NCBI RefSeq assembly: GCF_002583405.1 | Contig: NZ_BCMJ01000005.1 | Coordinates: 62,001 to 126,000 of the forward strand | Reading direction: 5' to 3' | Source: Secundilactobacillus silagincola | Lineage (GTDB): Bacteria; Bacillota; Bacilli; Lactobacillales; Lactobacillaceae | Length of the DNA: 64,000 nucleotides | In this document: positions 17,501 to 28,068 of the stretch, piece by piece | Layout: every line of letters starts with the position of its first letter | Position numbering within the stretch: position 1 is the stretch's first letter | Translations under genes and position numbers: made by a program | Notes under the pieces: generated by a model | What the model saw: only the letters and a program-made list of their open reading frames with translations | What the model was told of the DNA's origin: nothing | Databases searched by the model: none

Positions 17501-18614
17501 CGGTATAACTACATTTAGGACATTGATAGGTGCGCTCACTTAGCTTTAAATCAACTTTTTTATAGCCACATTGATGGCATAACTTAGAAGTTGGTTCAAA
17601 CCGGCCAGTCAGGTGTACCGGAATGCCTATTTGCTGGCATTTAGAAACTAATTTGATTCTAAAACTATAGAATCCTTGGTAACTAACGGCTTTAGCTAAA
17701 TGCCGATTTTTCATCATACCCTTAACATTCAAGTCTTCTAAGGCTACCCACTGCGGTTTGGTTCTCACCACAGCGGCGATAATCTTATTTTGATAATCTG
17801 ACTGAATATTGGTTAACCGTTGATATAAGCGTTGCACTTTCCGCTGAGTTTTAGCTAGATTTAAATCAGTAGCAGATTTCCCTTCTTTCTGTCTTCTAGC
17901 TTTCAGTGCTTGATACTGACGGGACAACTTTCTTTGCAGGCGTCTAAGGCGTTTTCTGATGCGTCTTACCCGACTACTTTTATTCTGATTGTGATACAGA
18001 GTACCATCGTTTAGAACGGCAAACTCTTTTAGACCAAGATCAATGCCAATGGGCTCACCGGTCACTTCTAACTTTGGCAGTTCGGTCTGTTCCACTAAAC
18101 AAGTCAAGTAATAACGGCCAGCTTTGAATTTGATTCGGCCTTGTTTGATAACAAAGTGTTCTGAGTCTGCAGGAATGTAGCCAAACTCTTTCAAACGTAC
18201 CCAGCCAAGCTTCGGCAACTTGATTCGGTGACGCTGACAGGCAATGATTTGCGTTTTACCGTTCTCAACAAAGTAATAACTACCCTGACTGCGCTTAAAC
18301 GATCGCCAGTGAGGAAAACCACTCTGTTTCTTAAAGAACCGCTTCATGGCCGTATCAGCGTCAATAAAGGCCTGTTTGACCGATTTAGCATATAAATCCT
18401 TGATCCACATATCATCAGGGTTAGCTTTTAGATACTCATGGTTAAACCACTTACTAAAAGCGTAAGCGTTTAAGTAGCAATAACCCATTTCGTAGCGTTG
18501 CTGATTGATATCCAAAAACAGGTTATAGGCCCAACGACTGCCACCAATATGACAATCAATCTGCCAAGCTTGTTTTTCAGTCGGCTTAATTTCGACTTTG
18601 TAGGTGAGTAACAT
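17436..18614 (-). CDS. tnpB: IS200/IS605-family TnpB (RNA-guided nuclease)
   Basis: This is a TnpB/OrfB protein of 392 residues with an N-terminal helix-turn-helix (KVEIKPTEKQ), a basic middle region and a C-terminal RuvC-like nuclease. The three acidic residues are present: D192 (GIDLG), E293 (VALEDLN) and D375 (DRDINAAL). The zinc ribbon (CHQCGYK to CPKCSY) lies between the last two. Family members are omega-RNA-guided DNA endonucleases that favour retention of their element. No tnpA lies alongside, so the element depends on a transposase elsewhere or is domesticated. I chose ATG 18614; TTG/GTG starts 27-33 bp upstream are possible. A TATAAT box lies at 18665-18670. It sits between sufU and sufB on their strand. 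Confidence 0.93.
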   Translation of the reverse strand: MLLTYKVEIKPTEKQAWQIDCHIGGSRWAYNLFLDINQQRYEMGYCYLNAYAFSKWFNHEYLKANPDDMWIKDLYAKSVKQAFIDADTAMKRFFKKQSGFPHWRSFKRSQGSYYFVENGKTQIIACQRHRIKLPKLGWVRLKEFGYIPADSEHFVIKQGRIKFKAGRYYLTCLVEQTELPKLEVTGEPIGIDLGLKEFAVLNDGTLYHNQNKSSRVRRIRKRLRRLQRKLSRQYQALKARRQKEGKSATDLNLAKTQRKVQRLYQRLTNIQSDYQNKIIAAVVRTKPQWVALEDLNVKGMMKNRHLAKAVSYQGFYSFRIKLVSKCQQIGIPVHLTGRFEPTSKLCHQCGYKKVDLKLSERTYQCPKCSYTEDRDINAALNIRDTENFELAY

Positions 18615-18664
18615 CAGATATTCCGCCTTATGGAATTTAATCACCAAGGTGAGGTGTCCCTCAT

Positions 18665-18670
18665 ATTATA
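18665..18670 (-). promoter_or_regulatory. TATAAT box upstream of tnpB
   Basis: A perfect -10 hexamer lies 51-56 bp before the tnpB ATG, with T-rich sequence but no good TTGACA at the right distance. A transcript from here would pass through tnpB into sufB. Confidence 0.4.
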
Positions 18671-18856
18671 CGGGATGGATTTAGCTCAAAAAGCCTTTTA
18701 ATGAAATTCATATAAATCACTACATATAAGCTATCAGCTAATACAGAAAATTTAACTTCTAACTTTAACCTTGTTATACCTTTTACCAGGCACAGAATAG
18801 TATAGAAACACCACTTTACAAGGATTGATATCCTTTTACAGCAAAACAGTTACTGT

Positions 18857-21843
<2,987 letters not shown>

Positions 21844-21855
21844 AACGACCCCTCC

Positions 21856-22650
21856 TTAACGATTATCGTCAACTAAATCAACATCCAGTCCTAGCTCATC
21901 GCGTAGACCAGCATAGCCTTCGCTTTCCAGCTTCTTGGCAAGGTCCGCGTCACCGCTCTTAACGATGCGACCATCCATCATGACGTGCACAACATCAGGC
22001 ACGATGTAGTTTAATAACCGTTGATAGTGGGTGATGATCAATGAACCGAAGTTATCGCCACGCATCGAGTTAACACCCTTGGAAACAACTTGAAGCGCAT
22101 CAATATCAAGTCCAGAGTCAATTTCATCCAATAAGGCAAAGGTTGGCTTGATCATCAATAACTGCAAGATTTCATTACGTTTCTTTTCACCACCGGAGAA
22201 GCCTTCATTAAGATAGCGCTCCGTCATTTCTTCACTCATATCCAGTAACGATAAATTCTTATCCAGTTCCTTTAAAAAGTCCATAACTGAAATTTGATCG
22301 TCTTCTGGTCGACGCGAATTGATCGCCGCGCGCAGGAATTCAGCATTTGTCACACCTTGAATTTCAGCTGGATACTGCATTGCTAAAAACAGGCCCTTAC
22401 GCGCACGTTCGTCAACTGGCATGCCTAAAATACTTTCACCATTGAGCAAAATATCGCCCTTGGTGACGTGGTAGGCACTATTACCCATAATGGTTTGTGA
22501 CAGTGTTGATTTACCGGTTCCGTTTGGTCCCATGATGGCGTGAATTTCACCCGTGTTCATCGTGAGATTTACACCCTTTAAGATTTCGCGGGTCTGATCT
22601 TTTTCTTCTTTGATCTCAACATGCAGATCCTTCACTTCAAGTGTCGCCAT
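21856..22650 (-). CDS. sufC: Fe-S assembly ATPase SufC
   Basis: This is the soluble ABC-type ATPase that drives conformational change of SufBD. The 264 residues include Walker A GPNGTGKST, the signature FSGGEKKRNEI (the SufC variant, EKKR rather than QRQR), Walker B FALLDEIDSGLD, and the H-loop ITHYQR. ATG 22648-22650 has GGAGGATG upstream; an in-frame extension of 28 codons lacks features of a real N terminus. It is the first gene of the operon. Confidence 0.97.
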   Translation of the reverse strand: MATLEVKDLHVEIKEEKDQTREILKGVNLTMNTGEIHAIMGPNGTGKSTLSQTIMGNSAYHVTKGDILLNGESILGMPVDERARKGLFLAMQYPAEIQGVTNAEFLRAAINSRRPEDDQISVMDFLKELDKNLSLLDMSEEMTERYLNEGFSGGEKKRNEILQLLMIKPTFALLDEIDSGLDIDALQVVSKGVNSMRGDNFGSLIITHYQRLLNYIVPDVVHVMMDGRIVKSGDADLAKKLESEGYAGLRDELGLDVDLVDDNR

Positions 22651-22745
22651 ATAAATCATCCTCCATTGATTAGTTATCGCTGGAATATTACCTTGACTGA
22701 ATTCACCAATTATTCCTACGCGAGTATTGTTCATTACATCTCTAG

Positions 22746-22773
22746 ATTATAGTTGTTTTCTCATATTATTCAA
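22746..22773 (-). promoter_or_regulatory. suf operon promoter
   Basis: Minus-strand TTGAAT (22768-22773), a 16-bp spacer and TATAAT (22746-22751) lie about 96 bp before sufC. The leader is long enough to hold regulation, but I see no known riboswitch. Confidence 0.6.
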
Positions 22774-22842
22774 AGTAGGCATTTCCCTTATACCTAAAAA
22801 ATTCATAAAATGTGATACTATAGAGTGAAAGTTATTCTTTAG

Positions 22843-22874
22843 CGAATATGAATATTTAACTGATATTCGAATAT
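22843..22874 (+). promoter_or_regulatory. Palindrome in the feoAB leader
   Basis: The 12-bp perfect palindrome ATATTCGAATAT (22863-22874) is preceded at 22843-22856 by CGAATATGAATATT, which repeats its half. They lie downstream of a TACTAT/TATAGA -10 region and upstream of the feoA ribosome site, a good place for an iron-responsive repressor. The sequence is not a textbook Fur or MntR box. Confidence 0.4.
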
Positions 22875-22907
22875 TATTGATGTCACTTGAAAGGTAGGAT
22901 GATCATC

Positions 22908-23114
22908 ATGAATCACTTTATGATTAAGCAGTTTAATGGCCTTGATGATGCAACCGCACAACGTCTGCATAGTCTGGGGCTACAAGTGGGCAGCAGCGTG
23001 CAGGCCGTACGCTTTTACCCGTTTCATGGACCGGTCATCATTCAAGTGGACCACCAAAAAATCGGTATTCGCTACCGGGTGTTTAAACTGCTCACGGGAG
23101 GCAAGCCACTATGA
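22908..23114 (+). CDS. feoA: Ferrous iron transport protein A
   Basis: This is a small SH3-like cytoplasmic protein (68 residues) that supports FeoB-mediated Fe2+ uptake. It has the family layout of a helix with RLHSLGLQVGSSVQ, a beta barrel with VRFYPFHGPVIIQV, and the end GIRYRVFKLL. ATG 22908 has AAGGTAGGA upstream. Its stop overlaps the feoB start by four bases. The divergent suf operon on the other side of the spacer links iron entry and cluster building. Confidence 0.92.
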   Translation: MNHFMIKQFNGLDDATAQRLHSLGLQVGSSVQAVRFYPFHGPVIIQVDHQKIGIRYRVFKLLTGGKPL

Positions 23115-25105
23115 CAACTGTCGCTTTACTTGGCAACCCTAACACCGGTAAAACCACCCTTTTCAACGAACTGACGGACAAATACGCGTACGTCGGTAAT
23201 TGGACTGGCGTGACCGTTGAGAAAAAAGTTGGGCAAATTCGCCATTCACACACTAAAGTCATTGATCTGCCGGGGGTTTATTCCCTAAATCCCATTACTA
23301 AAGACGAATCCGTGGTTACCAACTACTTATTAGGTCATTCGCCTGACTTGATTTTAAACGTCACCAACGCCAGCCAATTAAAACGAAACTTGTTATTGTC
23401 AGTTGAGGTGTTGGAGTTAGGCGTGCCTGTAATCATCACATTGAACATGATCGATGATTTAAAACGAACAGGCCACTACTACAATTTGAAGACACTCTCA
23501 ACCGAATTAGGCTGTCCGGTACGAACGACGAATGCACGTAATAAGGAAGGTCTAACCGAATTAAAAGCTGATCTAGTTCGTGACCAAAGTGAAATAAAAC
23601 CCAATTTACCATTAAAATTAAACTATCCGTTGATGGTTAACCAAGCCATTCGGCAAGCAGCCACTTCATTAACAAAAGATTATAAAGTTGAACCTAAGTT
23701 TGCTCATTGGCTTGCAATCCAGTACATCAATAACAATAAAGTGGTGCGAAAATACGCCACAATGCATCAACTGAAACCGCTGCTATCTCAGAAAGCCTAT
23801 TACGACGCTCAAAAGTTTGATGATCAAATTTTTGAGACGCGGCTGTCCTTCATCGAAAAAACGTTGGCGTCCGCAACCGAACAACTGCAGTCAACGCAAC
23901 ACGTGGCCATTACCTCTAAAATCGATAAGGTGGTCACTCACCCGATTTTTGGTCTCCCCATCTTCGTGGGAATCTTTTACCTTATGTTTAAACTGTCATT
24001 TGACTGGATTGGCACACCTCTGTCAGGTTACCTTGATGGCTTCTTGTCGGGACCAATTTCTAGTTGGGCCAACCAATTTTTGACTCAAGCAGGTGCTTTG
24101 CCAATGCTACGTTCATTGATTGTGAACGGCCTCATCGCTGGTGTCGGTGGTGTCCTCGTGTTCATCCCACAGATTTTTGTACTATTTGCTTGTATTACCA
24201 TTCTCGAAGATTCGGGTTATATGTCACGAGCCGCACTGGTTACTGACAGAATCATGGAGATGATTGGCCTCAATGGTAAAGCCTTTATTCCGTTGATCAT
24301 TGGTTTTGGCTGCAATGTCACTGGCATCATGGCGGCCCGAACGATCGAGCAACCTAAGGAACGACTGATCACAACCTTGATTTCGCCGTTTATGAGCTGT
24401 TCCGCTCGGTTACCCATTTATAGTTTATTCGTAGCGGCCCTGTTCCCTCGTCATCAAGCTTTAATTGTGCTGTCACTATATTTTCTGGGAATCGTTGTTG
24501 CATTGTTCATGGCTAAGTTTTATCACGTTATTTTCAAAGCTAAAGAACACTCGGTCTTCATCGTGGAATTACCCCAGTATCATATTCCACGTTTGGATAT
24601 TGTCTGGCACGGTACCTGGGATAAGGGTAAAGGCTTCATTAAAAAAGCGGGTACGATTATTTTTGCCGGTACCGTTCTAATTTGGCTGCTTTCTAACTTT
24701 GGTGTTCGTGGCTACGTTACCCAGATCGATCAAAGTTTCGCTGCTAATCTCGGCCAGATTCTCTTACCCGTTTTTAAACCCATTGGCATTTCAACTTGGC
24801 AGCCCATCAGTGCCTTGCTCACTGGCGTTCTGGCTAAAGAGGTCATTAGTTCCAGCATGATGGTGCTATTTCATACTAGTAATCAAACTGCGCTAATTGC
24901 AATGATTGGAGGCAGTTTTACAGCGATTTCAGCCTATGCTTTACTGGTTTTTATCTTGCTATATATACCCTGTTTCGCTACAATTGGGACAATTAAGTCC
25001 GAAACGGGTTCTGCAAAATGGGCAGCCTATTCGGTTATTTCCAGTTTGGCTATCAGTTATACGCTTGCATTCTTAATTTTCCAGATTGGTTCACTATTGA
25101 TGTGA
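23111..25105 (+). CDS. feoB: Ferrous iron transporter FeoB
   Basis: This is the inner-membrane Fe2+ transporter, 664 residues, with an N-terminal G domain and a multi-spanning channel. G1 is GNPNTGKTT, the switch region is VGNWTGVTVE, G3 is DLPG and G4 is NMID. The membrane part (about 275-664) includes the conserved GFGCNVTGIMAAR and ISPFMSCSARLPIY Gate motifs with their cysteines. Translation is coupled to feoA through an ATGA overlap. The protein is shorter than E. coli FeoB, as usual for Firmicutes. Confidence 0.97.
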   Translation: MTTVALLGNPNTGKTTLFNELTDKYAYVGNWTGVTVEKKVGQIRHSHTKVIDLPGVYSLNPITKDESVVTNYLLGHSPDLILNVTNASQLKRNLLLSVEVLELGVPVIITLNMIDDLKRTGHYYNLKTLSTELGCPVRTTNARNKEGLTELKADLVRDQSEIKPNLPLKLNYPLMVNQAIRQAATSLTKDYKVEPKFAHWLAIQYINNNKVVRKYATMHQLKPLLSQKAYYDAQKFDDQIFETRLSFIEKTLASATEQLQSTQHVAITSKIDKVVTHPIFGLPIFVGIFYLMFKLSFDWIGTPLSGYLDGFLSGPISSWANQFLTQAGALPMLRSLIVNGLIAGVGGVLVFIPQIFVLFACITILEDSGYMSRAALVTDRIMEMIGLNGKAFIPLIIGFGCNVTGIMAARTIEQPKERLITTLISPFMSCSARLPIYSLFVAALFPRHQALIVLSLYFLGIVVALFMAKFYHVIFKAKEHSVFIVELPQYHIPRLDIVWHGTWDKGKGFIKKAGTIIFAGTVLIWLLSNFGVRGYVTQIDQSFAANLGQILLPVFKPIGISTWQPISALLTGVLAKEVISSSMMVLFHTSNQTALIAMIGGSFTAISAYALLVFILLYIPCFATIGTIKSETGSAKWAAYSVISSLAISYTLAFLIFQIGSLLM

Positions 25106-25121
25106 AAAGAGGTCATGATTC

Positions 25122-25286
25122 ATGGGATTATTCGTTAATATTTTGATTTTGGCTGTTATTTTTGGGTTTGCAGGCTACCAAATTTACCGAGCTGTGAAGC
25201 GCTCCAAGCAAGGTAAATGTGCTGCTTGTGACTATGACTGTGAAGCTAAAAAAATGTTAAATCAATCAAAGAAGCGTGCCATGTAA
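25122..25286 (+). CDS. FeoB-associated Cys-rich membrane protein
   Basis: This 54-residue protein has an N-terminal membrane helix (MGLFVNILILAVIFGFAGYQ) and a short cytoplasmic tail with CAACDYDC, a Cys-x2-Cys-x3-Cys cluster, and basic ends. This matches the FeoB-associated Cys-rich family found after feoB in Firmicutes, which may help FeoB assembly or sense iron. ATG 25122 has AGAGG upstream and the gene lies 16 bp after feoB. It ends the operon before a strong terminator. Confidence 0.88.
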   Translation: MGLFVNILILAVIFGFAGYQIYRAVKRSKQGKCAACDYDCEAKKMLNQSKKRAM

Positions 25287-25289
25287 TAT

Positions 25290-25331
25290 AAAAAAGTGCT
25301 ATTTCGATTTTTGTCGGAATAGCACTTTTTT
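25290..25331 (+). terminator. feo operon terminator
   Basis: AAAAAAGTGCTATT and AATAGCACTTTTTT pair around a loop, with a T-run after the stem. Confidence 0.9.
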
Positions 25332-25406
25332 CGTAGCAATTAGCATCAAGGCCTTATTAATTGTACTAATCAAGAGTCCCCTTACACTGACTCTTGCTAT
25401 ATACAA

Positions 25407-27161
25407 TTACCCTACATCATACTGTTTTAAATAGCTACTTAGTGGCACCAGTTTTTGAGCATAGTACCGCTGTTTGAAGGCATTGATGATATCATCATCA
25501 AATTTATCAGGATCCAACGTTAATTTTTCAACTGGAATTGGTCGTTCATTTGTCATTCGAACATCGATCAAAACCGGCTTGCCCGACTGAGAAATGCTTA
25601 AGGCTTCATCAAAGGCATCCTTCACTTCACTAATTTTGCTTACCGTAATACCTGTTAGTCCTTGTGCTTCAGCTACCTGGGCAAAATCAGTTTTTGGCAG
25701 GCTAATCCCAAACCATTCTTGGCCATCGTCTTCCTGTTCGTCTTCAATGTAACCCAGCGCGAGGTTGGTAAAGACCACGTTGATTACCGGAAGACCATAG
25801 GTTACCTCTGTAGCTAGGTCCTGCATTACCATGGCAGCGGCACCATCGCCCACGAGATTAAAGACTTGCCGTTGCGGATAGTCCAGCTGAGCCGCGATTG
25901 CACCAGGTAACCCGACGCCCATAGTGGCAAATAGTCCGGATGTGATCCAAGGCTGGCGCCCGTTCACTTTTAATAGTCGAACCGCATTCTGGGTAACGTC
26001 ACCAACGTCAATGGAATAGATAGCATCATCCGTTGAAATTCGGTTAATTTCTTTGAAGGCGGGTTCAAACCTCAAATCTCCGCTATCTCGATTCATCATA
26101 TCGTCGTTGTATTGGTGCCAGTTAGCGACATTAGCCACATTGGCAGCATACCATGGTGAAGCAGGTGCATCTTCACCCAGAGCGATTAATCTTTGCAACG
26201 TCTGTTTAACGTCAGCTAAAATGGCCACATCTGTATGGTGGCGTTTCCCAAGCACTTGCGGATTGGTATCCACTTGCACGAACTTAATATTTGGCTTGAA
26301 CATTGCTTCAGCAAACGGATAGTTCGATCCCATAAATAAAATCAAATCCGTCTCTGGCAGTGCTTCGTTAGCCGGCTTCGAAGCAACACGGGCGGCTGAC
26401 CCCAATAGCGCTTCAAAGTCATACGGAATGATTTCTTTCCCTAAAGCAGTTGTAATAATGGGTACCTGAAATTTTTGAGCAAACGTCATCACTTCTGAAG
26501 CAGCATTGATTGCCCCCTGACCCACATAGATCAGTGGCTTTTGAGCTTGTTTGAGTAACTCTAATACCTGATTGATCTGGTCATCAGTCGGTGCCGCCAG
26601 CCGCGGTCGAGCAAAGTTAGCTGCTGAACTATAGTAACCGTCTGCAGGAATTGGTTTGTTAGCTAAATCATTGGGAATCGTAACAAAGGCTGGTCCATGC
26701 TGAGCGAATGCCCGTCGAATCGCTTCGTCGATCACGTGCGGCAAACTGGCAGCGGTGGTGACGGTTCGCGCGTACACCCCTGGATCGTTGAACCATGGAT
26801 CCTCATCAAATTCCTGAAAGAAATCTTCATTCATTAGTCCCTGAGGATTTTGGCCAATCAAAAATAAGACTGGGACTTTATCCGCCATTGCATCATACGC
26901 ACCCTGATATAAGTGGGTTGCTCCGGGTCCTGCTGAACCAAAAGCCACCCCAATATGCCCCGTTAACTTCGTATCAGCCACCGCCGCCAAAGCCCCCACT
27001 TCTTCATGGCGAACGTGGATGTACTTGATTCGTTCCTGCTCCTTGTCTAACGCATACATCAAATTATTGATTGTCCCACCAGGAATGCCATAGATGTGAT
27101 CAACGTGCCAACTTTCCAACGTCTTTAGGGCTGCGACACCCGAATTAATGGTCTCTGCCAT
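25407..27161 (-). CDS. pox: Pyruvate oxidase (acetyl-phosphate forming)
   Basis: This TPP- and FAD-dependent enzyme converts pyruvate, phosphate and O2 to acetyl phosphate, CO2 and H2O2 in the cytoplasm. The 584-residue protein has the PYR domain (GIPGGTINNLM, RHEEVGALAAVAD), the central FAD domain and the PP domain with the TPP motif GDGAAAMVMQDLATEV ending in N. IDVGD and FATMGVGLPGAIAA are typical of lactobacillar Pox. ATG 27159-27161 has GGAGGA upstream. The promoter is TTGATA-N17-TATGAT. It is divergent from a TetR regulator. Confidence 0.93.
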   Translation of the reverse strand: MAETINSGVAALKTLESWHVDHIYGIPGGTINNLMYALDKEQERIKYIHVRHEEVGALAAVADTKLTGHIGVAFGSAGPGATHLYQGAYDAMADKVPVLFLIGQNPQGLMNEDFFQEFDEDPWFNDPGVYARTVTTAASLPHVIDEAIRRAFAQHGPAFVTIPNDLANKPIPADGYYSSAANFARPRLAAPTDDQINQVLELLKQAQKPLIYVGQGAINAASEVMTFAQKFQVPIITTALGKEIIPYDFEALLGSAARVASKPANEALPETDLILFMGSNYPFAEAMFKPNIKFVQVDTNPQVLGKRHHTDVAILADVKQTLQRLIALGEDAPASPWYAANVANVANWHQYNDDMMNRDSGDLRFEPAFKEINRISTDDAIYSIDVGDVTQNAVRLLKVNGRQPWITSGLFATMGVGLPGAIAAQLDYPQRQVFNLVGDGAAAMVMQDLATEVTYGLPVINVVFTNLALGYIEDEQEDDGQEWFGISLPKTDFAQVAEAQGLTGITVSKISEVKDAFDEALSISQSGKPVLIDVRMTNERPIPVEKLTLDPDKFDDDIINAFKQRYYAQKLVPLSSYLKQYDVG

Positions 27162-27226
27162 CGCTGTTTCCTCCTCCAAAGAAAAAATAGTAACATCATT
27201 TTTTGCTTAACCTTTTAAGCGCCATT

Positions 27227-27255
27227 ATCATAGAACGTCTGTAAATCAATATCAA
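27227..27255 (-). promoter_or_regulatory. pox promoter
   Basis: Minus-strand TTGATA (27250-27255), a 17-bp spacer and TATGAT (27227-27232). The motif TTTAAGCGC at 27214-27222 lies at the expected transcription start and recurs over the -10 box of the divergent tetR gene (27396-27404). Confidence 0.55.
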
Positions 27256-27395
27256 TTAACTTGACTTGGTAAAGCAAACGGGTCACTATTCATTCAAATA
27301 TTTATCGTCACTAGACGTTTTAATCCTTTAAGTGTTTATGGTCACAAGTATGTATCGTACTTTTGCCATAAAACCCGATGATTTTATCGAGAACA

Positions 27396-27410
27396 TTTAA
27401 GCGCTATAAT
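27396..27410 (+). promoter_or_regulatory. tetR-type gene -10 box with TTTAAGCGC motif
   Basis: TATAAT at 27405-27410 is directly preceded by TTTAAGCGC, the same 9-mer seen at the pox transcription start. The shared motif may be the operator of the divergent regulator. Confidence 0.4.
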
Positions 27411-27445
27411 GATTCCACGAAATCCAATAAACCGAGGTGACTCAC

Positions 27446-27979
27446 GTGGCAAAAATCGATAAACGAGCACTACAAACCAGAAATAAAATTGAAACGACCA
27501 TGGTGAAACTCTGTCATGACAAAGTTGAGTTTGCCAACTTAACTGGGCCTAAAGTGGCTAAGGCCGCTGGCATCTCGCGCCAAACTTTTTACCGACACTA
27601 TCTAACACCGAAACAGGTAATCACCACGTTAATTGAACGTCATTTAGCCGAATTTTTGAATTCTTTTCGCCTACAAAATTTAACTGCCCGTACTATGGTA
27701 CTACAGCTAATGTCGGCTTGGCAGGGTCGATCAACCGTTTTAGAGCTCGTTGAATGGTCAGACTCACGTTACGAGTTCATCCGCGCTCTGGCGCAATTTA
27801 ACCAGCATATCGCTAGTCAAAATCAGGTGTATTTAATTAATGAACAAACTGTTTGCAACGTTTATGCGGCATCAACCTACATGCTGTTACGTGATTATGT
27901 TCTTAACCATCAATGGACTCAGGAACAGGCAACTGATTTACTCCTTCATCTAACCAACAATATGGATAAAATCTTTTAA
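27446..27979 (+). CDS. TetR-like transcriptional regulator
   Basis: This is a probable dimeric repressor of 177 residues. The N-terminal HTH is seen in VAKAAGISRQTFYRHYLTPKQVI, the TetR recognition helix; the C-terminal ligand domain is diverged and shows no known effector class. I chose GTG 27446 because GAGGTGA lies eight bases upstream; a GTG three codons earlier overlaps that site. It is flanked by divergent pox and a downstream amidohydrolase, either of which could be its target. Confidence 0.8.
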   Translation: MAKIDKRALQTRNKIETTMVKLCHDKVEFANLTGPKVAKAAGISRQTFYRHYLTPKQVITTLIERHLAEFLNSFRLQNLTARTMVLQLMSAWQGRSTVLELVEWSDSRYEFIRALAQFNQHIASQNQVYLINEQTVCNVYAASTYMLLRDYVLNHQWTQEQATDLLLHLTNNMDKIF

Positions 27980-28010
27980 CTTTTGTGACGAAACCCCTTA
28001 AATGGTCCAT

Positions 28011-28041
28011 AACTTAGCGTGTTTATCAGTTAAACTAAGTT
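28011..28041 (+). promoter_or_regulatory. Nested palindrome upstream of the amidohydrolase gene
   Basis: AACTTAG and CTAAGTT (outer arms) enclose GTTTA and TAAAC (inner arms) in a 31-bp segment that ends 27 bp before the start codon. It is placed where a repressor would block transcription and could be the site for the upstream TetR regulator. Confidence 0.4.
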
Positions 28042-28068
28042 CATCCAATCCAATAAGGAGTGTTAATC

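Larger units (their letters stand above)
17283..18856 (-). mobile_element. TnpB-bearing insertion (approximate limits) inside the suf operon
   Basis: The whole sufU-sufB spacer is about 1.57 kb and holds one intact tnpB gene, a 242-bp left flank and a 153-bp right flank. No terminal inverted repeats are expected for this family and none are seen. The left flank has the fold CACCTTGGTG next to tnpB and several hairpins nearer sufU. True element ends need an empty-site comparison, so the limits given are outer bounds. Confidence 0.6.

Noticed and set aside
17436-18614. tnpB as a broken gene
   Set aside because: The frame is uninterrupted, with all catalytic and zinc residues in place.
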